This document shows, in pieces, positions 50,816-59,248 of a stretch of 64,000 bases of DNA. Below the pieces are notes generated by a model. The model was not told where the DNA came from. It was given only the letters and a program-made list of their open reading frames with translations, and did not search any database. The DNA is from DATKKG01 sp035543015 (lineage in GTDB: Archaea; Thermoproteota; Nitrososphaeria; Conexivisphaerales; DTJL01), in assembly GCA_035543015.1 (NCBI GenBank), contig DATKKG010000052.1, positions 20,533-84,532 of the forward strand. The letters run 5' to 3'. The translations under genes and the position numbers were made by a program. The stretch's first letter is position 1, and each line of letters opens with the position of its first letter.

Positions 50816-51838
50816 TTACAGGCCAATGCTGTTGACCAGGGAGCCGCTGTTCGCGTCAAGGACCAGGACGATCTTCGAGCCCTTATGATCGTACCTGGCG
50901 AACCATATAGGCGTGTGAAGGAGCTCAGCATCGGCCACGTCCATCTGGGTGCTCATCTGCTGTATCATGTGGTACTGCTTGTGGGCCTTCTGAGACTGGA
51001 GCTGGTCCACCAGAGCCTTCGCCTGGTACTTGGCCATGTCTTCGCTTATGTCACCGTTCAGGAGCTTGATGCCCACGCCCTTGGGGAGCTTGCCCACGTC
51101 GAAGATCTCCCTCTCCATCAGGTTGAACTCGTATTCCGCCGGCTGGTACTGAGTGAATGACTTTATCGCGACTATCGGGAAGTTGTAGTTCTCGTTCAGA
51201 GAGAACGCCTTTCGCATGTTCATGCCCCCGCCAGTCCCTCCCATCACCGTTCCGAGCATCGCCCCTTCCGCCAGGCCTCCTATGCCCCTGCCTCCTCTCC
51301 TTCCCCCTCCCAGGCCTCCAGCAATCATCCCGAAGAGGGCCGCCTCTGTGGCGATGGTGCCCACGGTAGCCACCGTGTCCGCGGCGACGATCGAAGTCCT
51401 CGCCGAGACGGGCACCAGCCAGTAGGGGACGTAGCTGAGAGTGAGCTCCTCCTGTTTCGAGTCCTCTTCCAGGTGACGATGAAGGAAGCCCCTGTCCATG
51501 AGCTCCCTGACCTTCGCCACCATGACGTCCTCGTTCTGCAGCTTCAACGGCAGCATCGTGTGCTTCTGAAGGTTCCTCCATCCGGAATCGCCCAGAGAGA
51601 TGCTGGACCCACAGTAGTCACATGTGATCACCATTTCGCCGAACAGGGGCTTTATGGGTGCCCCGCATGTGGGGCACTTCAGCTCTGATACTCCGGCAGG
51701 CGCGAACGTGGCGGGCGCCTGCGATGGTCCCTCGGATGGCTGAGCTGTCTCCCCTCCAGAGGCCTGCACGGCCGCACCGCACTTGACGCAGAACTTGGCA
51801 TCGTCAGGAAGCTGAGTCCCACACCTAACGCAATACAT
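50816..51838 (-). CDS. Zinc-ribbon protein with glycine-rich segment, 340 aa
   Basis: From ATG 51838. Two zinc ribbons: MYCVRCGTQLPDDAKFCVKC and LKCPTCGAPI with CDYCGSS, a middle domain with SYVPYWLVPVSARTS, a Gly-rich hydrophobic segment (GMIAGGLGGGRRGGRGIGGL, about residues 175-195) and a C-terminal PIWFARYDHKGSKIVLVLDA. Similar multi-ribbon proteins are common in archaea and of unknown function. It shares the N-terminal ribbon with 40360-41160. A divergent promoter region follows on its upstream side. Confidence 0.75.
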   Translation of the reverse strand: MYCVRCGTQLPDDAKFCVKCGAAVQASGGETAQPSEGPSQAPATFAPAGVSELKCPTCGAPIKPLFGEMVITCDYCGSSISLGDSGWRNLQKHTMLPLKLQNEDVMVAKVRELMDRGFLHRHLEEDSKQEELTLSYVPYWLVPVSARTSIVAADTVATVGTIATEAALFGMIAGGLGGGRRGGRGIGGLAEGAMLGTVMGGTGGGMNMRKAFSLNENYNFPIVAIKSFTQYQPAEYEFNLMEREIFDVGKLPKGVGIKLLNGDISEDMAKYQAKALVDQLQSQKAHKQYHMIQQMSTQMDVADAELLHTPIWFARYDHKGSKIVLVLDANSGSLVNSIGL

Positions 51839-52048
51839 GCTTACCCGATCCAACTCCTGGAACCGATGAAAGTCGCCTGCGATTCCCCTGGAGTCGCCAA
51901 TAAACGTATTGTCGTCATCGGAGCCGCGTCAGTGGCTAGTTTGGACAGACCAGACGGCACCCAATGCGCCGCATGCCGCGAACTCAAGGGCTCCAAAGGA
52001 ATTCGTAGATACATTACTTTAATTAGATAATATATGCTATAATCGTTA

Positions 52049-52060
52049 GATATATATATC
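52049..52060. promoter_or_regulatory. Palindrome GATATATATATC upstream of gene 52101
   Basis: A perfect 12-bp palindrome 32 bp before a possible TTG (52092) and 41 bp before ATG 52101, containing a TATA-like core. It resembles the arms GATATA/TATATC seen at 63021-63036. Confidence 0.4.
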
Positions 52061-52100
52061 GTGCCTTCATAGCCTCTACAGTGGAAGAAAGTTGTCGAAT

Positions 52101-52625
52101 ATGGAGAAGACAAGCAAATGGACGACGAGGTTCATGTACGCGGCCATCGCGCAAGGACTCGCTGCATTCGTCATAACAGCCTTGATCGTCCTACCGATTC
52201 TGTCCCCCTCCCCGGCCATGATCATAGCCTCCGGTAGCGCGGGTACCTGGCTGACCGTCGGGTACCTCTCGTACCTGGTCGTCGGCGTCATGGGCGTGGC
52301 TGTGACTGCCCTGTTCTACCACTTCTTGGAAGGCACGCTGCACAAGAAGATGTCATCCGTCTCCAATGCCCTCGCCTGGAGCCACTTCGTGCTGATGAAC
52401 GTTGGGGTCGTGGCCGCAACATGGATGCTGATGTATGCCGGTTTCGTCGGCGGATCCGGGCTGCTCTCCACCGCAGTTGGCGGAGGCGGGCTTAACCCAG
52501 GTCAGGTCCACCCGACGATCGTCGGTTACGTCAATCCGATTGGCTACTCGATAATCGCGCTGAGCTTCGGGGTGCTGCTCGGCGGCATCGGCTTCGTGCT
52601 CACTCTAAGAAGCAAGTCCCAGTAG
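52101..52625 (+). CDS. Hypothetical membrane protein, 174 aa
   Basis: Start ATG 52101 (TTG 52092 adds three residues). Five hydrophobic segments, including FMYAAIAQGLAAFVITALIV near the N-terminus. The gene at 53551-54072 encodes a protein of the same length and layout (short basic N-terminus, VGGFGGLSIL-like second segment), so the two may be paralogues. Family not recognised. Convergent with the minus-strand gene 52600-53499 (26-bp overlap). Confidence 0.65.
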   Translation: MEKTSKWTTRFMYAAIAQGLAAFVITALIVLPILSPSPAMIIASGSAGTWLTVGYLSYLVVGVMGVAVTALFYHFLEGTLHKKMSSVSNALAWSHFVLMNVGVVAATWMLMYAGFVGGSGLLSTAVGGGGLNPGQVHPTIVGYVNPIGYSIIALSFGVLLGGIGFVLTLRSKSQ

Positions 52626-53499
52626 ACGCACGTTCCTTCTTCTTTATGCTTTCGAAGGCGCTCAGCGCCAGCACCAGAGCCACTATCGCGGAGGTGGCCC
52701 CCAGGAACGCAGCGACGCTGTAGCCGGATGAAGAGACGTACTCGACGTGACCCTCCGCACTGTACACCCACGTCGCGGTGGAGGCGCCGAGGCTGGCGCT
52801 TACGAAGGATGGCGGCTGGTGTCCTCCGACCAAGAACAGAGGAGCATGCAGGGGGTCCCATCCACCGATGAGATACCAGCCCCCGTTCACGCTTGCTCCA
52901 TCCACCTGCAGCCCGTCCAGCCTCATGGAGCCCATTCCGGAGAACACGCCGTTGGTGGAGGAGTACGACTCAAGGGCCATGACCTCCTGGTCCCCGGGCC
53001 TGAAGCCGCCCACGCCGTCAATGGCCAGCTGGCCGGATGCGACTTCCCCCGTGGAGATGTCGGCGACCGAGTAGTTCCAGCCCGCTCCCGAGTGGAACAT
53101 GGAGAGGCTGACTTCGTCGCCGGGGGACATCGTCGGAGCGCTGTCGTTGGCGACCCAGGAATACGCCTGCGTGGATGGGTCGCGCAGGCAAAGGACGTAG
53201 GCTCGCCAGGACGCCATGCCTGGGTAGATGCCTGCCGCGACCTGCATAACGCTTCCCGACATGGACATCCCAGAGAGTATCACGTACACGGTGTCGTCCA
53301 CCGCCCCGATGTTCGGCAGCCTCATAACGGCCGTGACGTTCTGCGAGGAAGCCCAGCTCAACCTTGAGCCTCCGTAGAGCGGAGCACCGTCGGGTACGAC
53401 GACCCCCAAGGCCCATGATCCCTTCGCCTGGGGTGCCGGCCAGCTGACCTGGCTCACTGAGGCGGGAGGAGCGACCGGGACGGCGACCAGGCATATCAT
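52600..53499 (-). CDS. Exported hypothetical protein, 299 aa
   Basis: Short N-terminal hydrophobic stretch ICLVAVPVAPPASVSQVSW, a Ser/Gly/Val-rich beta domain (WASSQNVTAVMRLPNIGAVD), and a C-terminal membrane segment (YSVAAFLGATSAIVALVLAL) with a basic tail KKKER. Typical of archaeal surface proteins. It starts 52 bp downstream of the stop of gene 53551-54072, and no other start codon is in frame between, so the two are probably one transcript. Confidence 0.6.
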   Translation of the reverse strand: MICLVAVPVAPPASVSQVSWPAPQAKGSWALGVVVPDGAPLYGGSRLSWASSQNVTAVMRLPNIGAVDDTVYVILSGMSMSGSVMQVAAGIYPGMASWRAYVLCLRDPSTQAYSWVANDSAPTMSPGDEVSLSMFHSGAGWNYSVADISTGEVASGQLAIDGVGGFRPGDQEVMALESYSSTNGVFSGMGSMRLDGLQVDGASVNGGWYLIGGWDPLHAPLFLVGGHQPPSFVSASLGASTATWVYSAEGHVEYVSSSGYSVAAFLGATSAIVALVLALSAFESIKKKERASTGTCFLE

Positions 53500-53550
53500 C
53501 GTGAGGATCGTGAAGACGGCACCCTGCGGCCCTCCCTTTGTCGTCCGTGT

Positions 53551-54072
53551 TCACCTGCCCGAACGCCTCGTCCTCATCTCTCCCAAGAAGAGGAGCGACA
53601 GCACGATGGCGGCCCCCGCCGAGGCGGCGAGCGCGGCGAAGGTCACGAGGCCAACGTAAGGCTGCAGAATGGAGACGATGGAGGTATCCGCCGCATGATC
53701 GATGGAGTAGGCGTATCCCCCCGTGAACCCGGCGAGTCCGAGGAGGACTGAGGCGCAGGTCACGCCCGCGTAGAACAGAGCAAGCCCCAGGCCCAAGATC
53801 GCCCCGTCGGGCCTCCACGACCCGTCGCGCTCTAGGGGATAGAGCATGGAGGAGAGGATAGAGAGGCCTCCGAACCCCCCGACGATGTACATCAGATAGC
53901 CAAGGAGCAGCCAGATGCCGGGGCCGCCTCCGACGAGCACTGGGGGGATGGAGGAGAACGGCTCAACCGGCAGGATCATCAGGATCGTCCAGACTACGGC
54001 CCCGAGTCCAGCGGTCAGGGCCGCGACTCGGAACCTGCGAGACCAGGGGGCTCCGCCTTCGTTTCCTTCCAA
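53551..54072 (-). CDS. Hypothetical membrane protein, 173 aa
   Basis: Four hydrophobic segments (AALTAGLGAVVWTILMILP, IWLLLGYLMYIVGGFGGLSI, GLGLALFYAGVTCASVLLGL, FAALAASAGAAIVLSLLFLG) and a basic C-terminus (RTRRSGR). Resembles the product of 52101-52625 in size and helix spacing. No family recognised. First gene of a probable two-gene operon with the exported protein at 52600-53499. Confidence 0.6.
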   Translation of the reverse strand: MEGNEGGAPWSRRFRVAALTAGLGAVVWTILMILPVEPFSSIPPVLVGGGPGIWLLLGYLMYIVGGFGGLSILSSMLYPLERDGSWRPDGAILGLGLALFYAGVTCASVLLGLAGFTGGYAYSIDHAADTSIVSILQPYVGLVTFAALAASAGAAIVLSLLFLGEMRTRRSGR

Positions 54073-54132
54073 CCAAACCCTGATTCACTTCTTTCGATAA
54101 AAGCGTATTCCCTTTGCCCTTCGGACCGAGCC

Positions 54133-54393
54133 CTATCTAGACAGGTGGAAGACGAAGCCCATCACGACGCTGAGCATGAGGATCAGGAACACGATCCCCG
54201 CTACGGCGGCCGAACGCCTTTCGCCGTTCGCGGCGAAGGCCACCGCCCCGACCAAGGTCCTCGTGACAGGCGTGGCCAGGAGCACGATGGTCGCCGCCAT
54301 GAGGACGGGTTCGGAGAGTTGCCGCACCGGCGGCAAGGCGAACAGCACCAGCCCGCCCACGAAGAGGAAAGTGCTTACAGCCATCCCCACCAC
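54133..54393 (-). CDS. Small membrane protein (DUF1634-like)
   Basis: 86 residues from GTG 54393 with three hydrophobic segments (VSTFLFVGGLVLFALPPV, VLMAATIVLLATPVTRTLVG, AAVAGIVFLILMLSVVMGF). DUF1634 proteins are often coded beside TauE/SafE exporters, as here. In frame upstream (54394-54432) lies DVNRALYWVLV, which looks like the true N-terminus but has only a CTG as possible start; the stop of the exporter gene is just before it. Confidence 0.65.
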   Translation of the reverse strand: MVGMAVSTFLFVGGLVLFALPPVRQLSEPVLMAATIVLLATPVTRTLVGAVAFAANGERRSAAVAGIVFLILMLSVVMGFVFHLSR

Positions 54394-54430
54394 CAGGACC
54401 CAGTAGAGAGCCCTGTTGACGTCGATCAGC

Positions 54431-55327
54431 CTAGCTCCCCCCTAGATACGGCAGGAAGATCCCCCACGCCGTCAGCCCCCTGGCTACCATCGTATAGGCC
54501 AGGTAGAGCAGTATCACCGCGAAGACCATCTTCAGGTTCCTCGCCTTGATGCGGTTCATGAACCAGGTCCCCATGGTGGCTCCCACTGTTGTTCCTATCG
54601 CGACCGGAGCGAGGACGTAGAAATCGAGCTGACCCGCCGCGAAATAGGTGATGGCGCTGACCGCCGCGGTGACGCCGATCATGAACTTGCTGGTGGCTAC
54701 CGCCACCTTCATCGGGACGTTCATGTACTTGTTCATGGCCGAGACCTTGAAGACGCCTCCCCCGATGCCGAGCAAGCCCGACCCTATGCCCGCGAAGAAA
54801 GCTATGAGCCCGCCGGGCGCGCTCCCGTTCACCACGTACCTCACCTCCTTGCCTTCCGCGGCATCGTAATACGAGCCCCTCAACCCAAGGTACGAGCTGA
54901 CCTTGTCCTGTTTGGCCTTGAGGAAGCCGCCTGTGGCGAACTTCATCTCGTCCAGGTTCCTCGTCCGGAATATCACGAACGACAGGTAGAGCAGCATCAC
55001 GCCGAAGATGACGAACAGTGACTGGTTGTTCAGGTAAAGGGCCACGACGCTCCCGATCAGGGCCCCTGACGTTGTGAACATCTCCAGGAAGAAGGCCAGC
55101 TTCACGTTGGTGATCTTCTGTTCGAGGTACCCGGAGCCCCCCGCATTGGAGGTAGCGATCACCGACGCGATGCTCGCCGCGATGGCCACGTGGATCGGAA
55201 CCCCCATGTAGACGGTGAGGATGGGCACGATGATGATCCCGCCCCCCACTCCCATCAGCGCACCGAGGAAGCCCGCGAAGATGGCGCCGATGAGCCCCTG
55301 GAGGAAGAAGGAGAGCGTCAGCAGCAA
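54431..55327 (-). CDS. TauE/SafE-family anion exporter
   Basis: 298 residues from TTG 55327 with about eight membrane helices and the family motif GALMGVGGGIIIVPILTVYM in helix 1 and GSGLLGIGGGVFKVSAMNKY in the repeat (both Gly-Gly-Gly motifs). TauE/SafE proteins move sulfite, sulfonates or sulfoacetate across the membrane. The frame is open to 55510, but TATA-like TTTTATATC lies at 55351-55360 (minus strand), 25-33 bp upstream of TTG 55327. A DUF1634 gene follows. Confidence 0.82.
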   Translation of the reverse strand: MLLTLSFFLQGLIGAIFAGFLGALMGVGGGIIIVPILTVYMGVPIHVAIAASIASVIATSNAGGSGYLEQKITNVKLAFFLEMFTTSGALIGSVVALYLNNQSLFVIFGVMLLYLSFVIFRTRNLDEMKFATGGFLKAKQDKVSSYLGLRGSYYDAAEGKEVRYVVNGSAPGGLIAFFAGIGSGLLGIGGGVFKVSAMNKYMNVPMKVAVATSKFMIGVTAAVSAITYFAAGQLDFYVLAPVAIGTTVGATMGTWFMNRIKARNLKMVFAVILLYLAYTMVARGLTAWGIFLPYLGGS

Positions 55328-55386
55328 TATGGGTCGGAACTCGGCGTTCGAGATATAAAAGCTATCGACACAAGGTAGATGAGTGG

Positions 55387-55809
55387 TCAGAAGTCGGCTC
55401 CCTTCAGCCGCTGGAGCTCCTTCTTCATGCATCTGTTCCAAGCAAGGGTCATCCCCTTGGCTTTGGCCAGATCGGCGGCCTCGGGGCTGTATATGCCCTC
55501 CTGAAGCCATACGATCCCCACTCCCCTTGCGGCTGCCTCTCCGACGACCCTGACCGCTTCCGCCGACGGTCTGAACACGTCGACGACGTCCATCTCGCCC
55601 GGCACCTCAGCGAGGGACTTGTAGCATCTCCTCCCAAGGACCGTATCTGCGAACGGGTTGACGGGGATGACGTTGTAGCCGTTCCTCAGGAGGAAGTCGG
55701 GCACGAAGCCGGCCGGCTTTGCCAGGTCCCTGCTGGCGCCCACGACGGCGATGTCCTTCTTGGCCAGTATCTCCAGGATCCTCGCGTCGTCCAGTCCGTC
55801 CTTCGGCAT
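55387..55809 (-). CDS. CoA-binding domain protein
   Basis: 140 residues from ATG 55809. A single Rossmann CoA-binding domain: IAVVGASRDLAKPAGFVPDF, NVIPVNPFADTVLGRRCYKS, VDVVDVFRPSAEAVRVVGEA, IVWLQEG and NRCMKKEL. These small proteins (YccU-like) bind CoA or act as regulators of acyl-CoA pathways. It is divergent from the lipid operon at 55905, with about 95 bp between the starts. Confidence 0.85.
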   Translation of the reverse strand: MPKDGLDDARILEILAKKDIAVVGASRDLAKPAGFVPDFLLRNGYNVIPVNPFADTVLGRRCYKSLAEVPGEMDVVDVFRPSAEAVRVVGEAAARGVGIVWLQEGIYSPEAADLAKAKGMTLAWNRCMKKELQRLKGADF

Positions 55810-55904
55810 GGATGACACAGACGGTCGAAGGCCGGGGCCTTCGAATAAGCATAGCGCTTCATATGAACCCTTAAAGCGCCCTCCGGCTCCTCCCACGATT
55901 GCGC

Positions 55905-57578
55905 ATGAACCGCAAATGGTGGGGATGGGGCGACCCCGACAGGCTGGATCCGGTCGAGGGCCACCCGGAGCTCTTCGAGTTCCTCAAGAGACAGCTCGTC
56001 CTGCCCGAAGGCTCCAGCTACCCTCGCGTGGACGAGTCGCAGGTCAGGCTCCCCGAAGGCCGCCTTTCGGCGGAGCTCCTGGCAGAGCTTGGCAGGCTGT
56101 GCTCTCCGCAGGCCGTGAAGACCGATTCGCTCACGCGGCTGACCCACTCCGCCGGCATGGGGTACAAGGACCTCCTTTGGATTCGGAGGGGCTCGCTGAG
56201 GGACTACGTGGACGCGGTCGTCTTCCCCGGGAGCGAGAGGGAGGTGCTCGATGTCGTCAGGCTCTGCGATCGCAGCATGGTGGAGGTGATCCCCTATGGC
56301 GGCGGAAGCTCCGTCGTCGGAAGCTTCGAAGTCATCAGGAAACAGGGGCAGGGCGTCATCTCGATGGACATGGGCGGTATGCACCGGCTCGTGGCCCTCG
56401 ACCCTGCATCCCTCACCGCCACCTTCGAGGCGGGAGTTTCTGGGCCAGAGCTGGAGTCCCAGCTCGCGGCCAGAGGCATGACGCTGGGACACTTCCCGCA
56501 GTCCTTTGAGTACAGCACTCTGGGCGGGTGGATCGCCACCAGGTCCGCGGGCTCCTCCTCGAACATCTACGGCAAGATAGAGGACATGGTGCTTTCAATG
56601 AAGGTCGCCACGCCGCATGGGATGCTCGAGATGGTCACCGTCCCGAAGAGCGCTGCCGGCCCGGACCTGAGGCAGCTCTTCATCGGCAGCGAAGGCATCC
56701 TTGGGGTGATAACCCAGGCTACCGTCGCCGTTCACCGGTCTCCGCCTGTCAGGCGCTTCTCCTCCTTCCTGTTCAAGAGCTTCGACGAGGGCTTGGCCTG
56801 CGTCCGCGAACTGGTCCAGGGGGGACTGCGCAACACGACCCTACGCCTTTCGGACAGCAACGAGACCAACTCCTTCTTCCATTCTAGGGGGAAGGCAGTT
56901 GCCCTTTCATCGAGGATGAAGGAGGCCGTCGGCCTTTGGCTGGTCTCCAGGCGAGGGCTTTCGTTCGAAAAGGGAAGCCTTCTAATCGCGATATCCGAAG
57001 GCGATGCCCAGAACGTCGAAAACGACCTGTCTAGGCTCAGGGCCACCTGCAGGGCCCACCATGGTTTCAGCCTGGGGTCGTCCCCGGCGCAGGCCTGGCT
57101 CGAAAGCCGCTTTGAGCAGCCCTACCTCAGGGACTCGCTTTTGGACCATGGCATAATGGTCGACACCCTCGAAACGGCGACGGTCTGGAGCAAGGTCGTC
57201 CAGCTGCATGACGCTGTCGCCGTGGCGATCACCACCGAGCTCGAGAAGAGGGGTAAGTCGGCCCTGGTGATGTGCCACATCTCCCATACGTACAACACGG
57301 GCTCCTCTCTCTACTTCACGTTCATGGCGGCTCAGGAGCCCGGAAGAGAGCTGGAGCAGTGGGAAGCGGTCAAGGAGGCGGCCTCGTGGGCCATAGTGAC
57401 TAACGGCGGGACGATCTCGCACCACCACGGCGTCGGGCTTGAGCACTCTAAGTGGATGGTCAGGGAGGACGGCGAGCAGGGAGTGGCGGCGTTGCAGGCC
57501 CTCAAGGCGTACCTCGACCCCAGAGGCATAATGAACCCCGGGAAGCTGCTGCCTACTGGGGAGGTCGGGACGGCTTGA
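55905..57578 (+). CDS. FAD oxidoreductase, alkyl-DHAP synthase-like
   Basis: 557 residues. Begins MNRKWWGWGDPDRLD, as AGPS-like proteins do; FAD_binding_4 domain with IPYGGGSSVVGSFEV; FEYSTLGGWIATRSAGSSSN (FAD region of alkyl-DHAP synthases); C-terminal FAD_oxidase_C-type domain with TNGGTISHHHGVG, the His-His-His-Gly motif used by AGPS to replace the acyl chain of acyl-DHAP with an alkyl chain. A GlcD-type glycolate oxidase is the alternative, but the HHHG and the neighbouring lipid genes favour ether-lipid synthesis. TTG 55899 is an alternative start; a CCTTAAAG box is at 55868-55875. Confidence 0.8.
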   Translation: MNRKWWGWGDPDRLDPVEGHPELFEFLKRQLVLPEGSSYPRVDESQVRLPEGRLSAELLAELGRLCSPQAVKTDSLTRLTHSAGMGYKDLLWIRRGSLRDYVDAVVFPGSEREVLDVVRLCDRSMVEVIPYGGGSSVVGSFEVIRKQGQGVISMDMGGMHRLVALDPASLTATFEAGVSGPELESQLAARGMTLGHFPQSFEYSTLGGWIATRSAGSSSNIYGKIEDMVLSMKVATPHGMLEMVTVPKSAAGPDLRQLFIGSEGILGVITQATVAVHRSPPVRRFSSFLFKSFDEGLACVRELVQGGLRNTTLRLSDSNETNSFFHSRGKAVALSSRMKEAVGLWLVSRRGLSFEKGSLLIAISEGDAQNVENDLSRLRATCRAHHGFSLGSSPAQAWLESRFEQPYLRDSLLDHGIMVDTLETATVWSKVVQLHDAVAVAITTELEKRGKSALVMCHISHTYNTGSSLYFTFMAAQEPGRELEQWEAVKEAASWAIVTNGGTISHHHGVGLEHSKWMVREDGEQGVAALQALKAYLDPRGIMNPGKLLPTGEVGTA

Positions 57579-59248
57579 CGGAAGCGCAGTTCGGGGTCGA
57601 AGCGCGAGCAGCCTGCGTCAGAAGGATGAAGGAGCAGGACTTCGACGTCCTGGTCATAGGAGGGGGCATCACTGGCGCCGGGATCGCAAGGGACGCCGCG
57701 CTGCGCGGATACAAGGTCGCGCTCGTGGACAAGGGCGACTTCGCGGGATGCACGAGCAGCCGTTCCTCCAAGATGGTCCACGGCGGGCTTAGATACCTCC
57801 AGTACTACAAGTTCAGGCTCGTAGTCGAGGCCCTCAGAGAGAGGTACACCGTCTCGAAGATTGCCAGGAACCTGGTTCACCCACAGGCCTTCCTCATCAC
57901 AGTGTACCGAGGAGCCTCGCATGGGCCAACCACCTACCGGCTGGGGCTCGTCATGTACGACGCGCTGGCGCTGTTCCGGACCCCCCAGACTCACAGAGCT
58001 CTTAGCGCCGAGAAGGCCGCCGAGCTGGAGCCGCTGCTCAAGAAGGACGGCCTCCGCGGAGGGTTCCTCTACTACGACTACAGGGTTGACGACGCGCGGC
58101 TGACCCTGTCCAACGCCAAGACCGCATGGCTGAAGGGCGCAGCGGTAGCGAACTACGTGGAGGTCGTCGGGCTCGAGAAGGCCGGGGGCAGGGTCTCGGG
58201 GGCGAAGCTGAAAGACATGGTGTCGGGAGAGCAGTTCGCCTGCAGGGCCAAGGTGGTGGTGAACGCCACCGGGCCCTTCGTCGACCGTGTGAGAGCCTTG
58301 GACGACCCCTCTTGCGAGAAGAAGCTGAGACCAACGAAGGGGGTCCACGTCGTCGTGTCTCCCGCAAGGCTGCCGATAGAGCACGCCATCGTGACTGAAG
58401 CGGAAGATGGCAGGAACGTGTTCGCAGTCCCCTGGGGGCGCTACGTCCTCATCGGCACAACCGACAGGGACTACGACGGCGAATTCGATTCCGTCTACGC
58501 TACGAAAGAGGACGTGCGCTATCTTCTTGACGCGGTCAACAGGGCCCTCCCCGCGGCCTCCCTGGGAACCGAGGACGTCACCGCCACCTATGCGGGCCTG
58601 AGGCCCCTGGTCTTCGAGCTCGGGGTCAAGGAGTCCGAAGTCTCTAGGGAGCATGAGATCTTCGTCAGCCCGTCCGGGCTCTTCTCGATCGCCGGCGGCA
58701 AGCTCACCACGTACAGATCGATGGCGGAGGAGTTGATGGACAGGGTTTCAGACGTCCTCCACTACGTGCATGGAACCCAGGCCGTCTTCGATTCGGGGAG
58801 CTCGTTCGATCTCCTGGACGGCGCCTTCGAAGAGACGTACAGGTCCGCCATGCTGAAGGATCTGCGGTCGGCGAACCTCGGAGACGACGTCGCCGAGCAC
58901 CTCCTCTATTTCTACGGCACCCGATACAAGGAGGTCCTGAGGCTGGTGTCCGCGGACCCGTCCTTGGGCGCCAGGATCAAGGAGGGTCATCCGTACATCT
59001 GGGCGGAGGTCCCCTACGCAGCCACCAGCGACTGCGCCGTTCACCTCGACGACATCCTGTCCCGGAGGCTGCATCTCGTCTTCGAGGACCCGGAACAGGG
59101 CCTGGACGTCGCAGAGAAGGCATCCGTCCTAGCCGGCTCCGCCCTCGGTTGGACCGAGGAGGACAGGAGGAAAGAGGTCTCCTCGTACGGGGAGATCGTG
59201 GCCCTGACAAGGAGATATAGGGCAGAGCAGCTACCACATGCGCCTTGA
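57575..59248 (+). CDS. glpD: FAD-dependent glycerol-3-phosphate dehydrogenase
   Basis: 557 residues from TTG 57575, which overlaps the TGA of the preceding gene by 4 bp. FAD site LVIGGGITGAGIARDAALRG (residues 22-41 approx.), the GlpD signature CTSSRSSKMVHGGLRYLQ, FAVPWGRYVLIGTTDRDYDG and C-terminal SIAGGKLTTYR. Oxidises G3P to DHAP, passing electrons to quinone at the membrane. Between an AGPS-like gene and a lipid kinase it would supply or consume DHAP. Confidence 0.92.
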   Translation: MTEAQFGVEARAACVRRMKEQDFDVLVIGGGITGAGIARDAALRGYKVALVDKGDFAGCTSSRSSKMVHGGLRYLQYYKFRLVVEALRERYTVSKIARNLVHPQAFLITVYRGASHGPTTYRLGLVMYDALALFRTPQTHRALSAEKAAELEPLLKKDGLRGGFLYYDYRVDDARLTLSNAKTAWLKGAAVANYVEVVGLEKAGGRVSGAKLKDMVSGEQFACRAKVVVNATGPFVDRVRALDDPSCEKKLRPTKGVHVVVSPARLPIEHAIVTEAEDGRNVFAVPWGRYVLIGTTDRDYDGEFDSVYATKEDVRYLLDAVNRALPAASLGTEDVTATYAGLRPLVFELGVKESEVSREHEIFVSPSGLFSIAGGKLTTYRSMAEELMDRVSDVLHYVHGTQAVFDSGSSFDLLDGAFEETYRSAMLKDLRSANLGDDVAEHLLYFYGTRYKEVLRLVSADPSLGARIKEGHPYIWAEVPYAATSDCAVHLDDILSRRLHLVFEDPEQGLDVAEKASVLAGSALGWTEEDRRKEVSSYGEIVALTRRYRAEQLPHAP

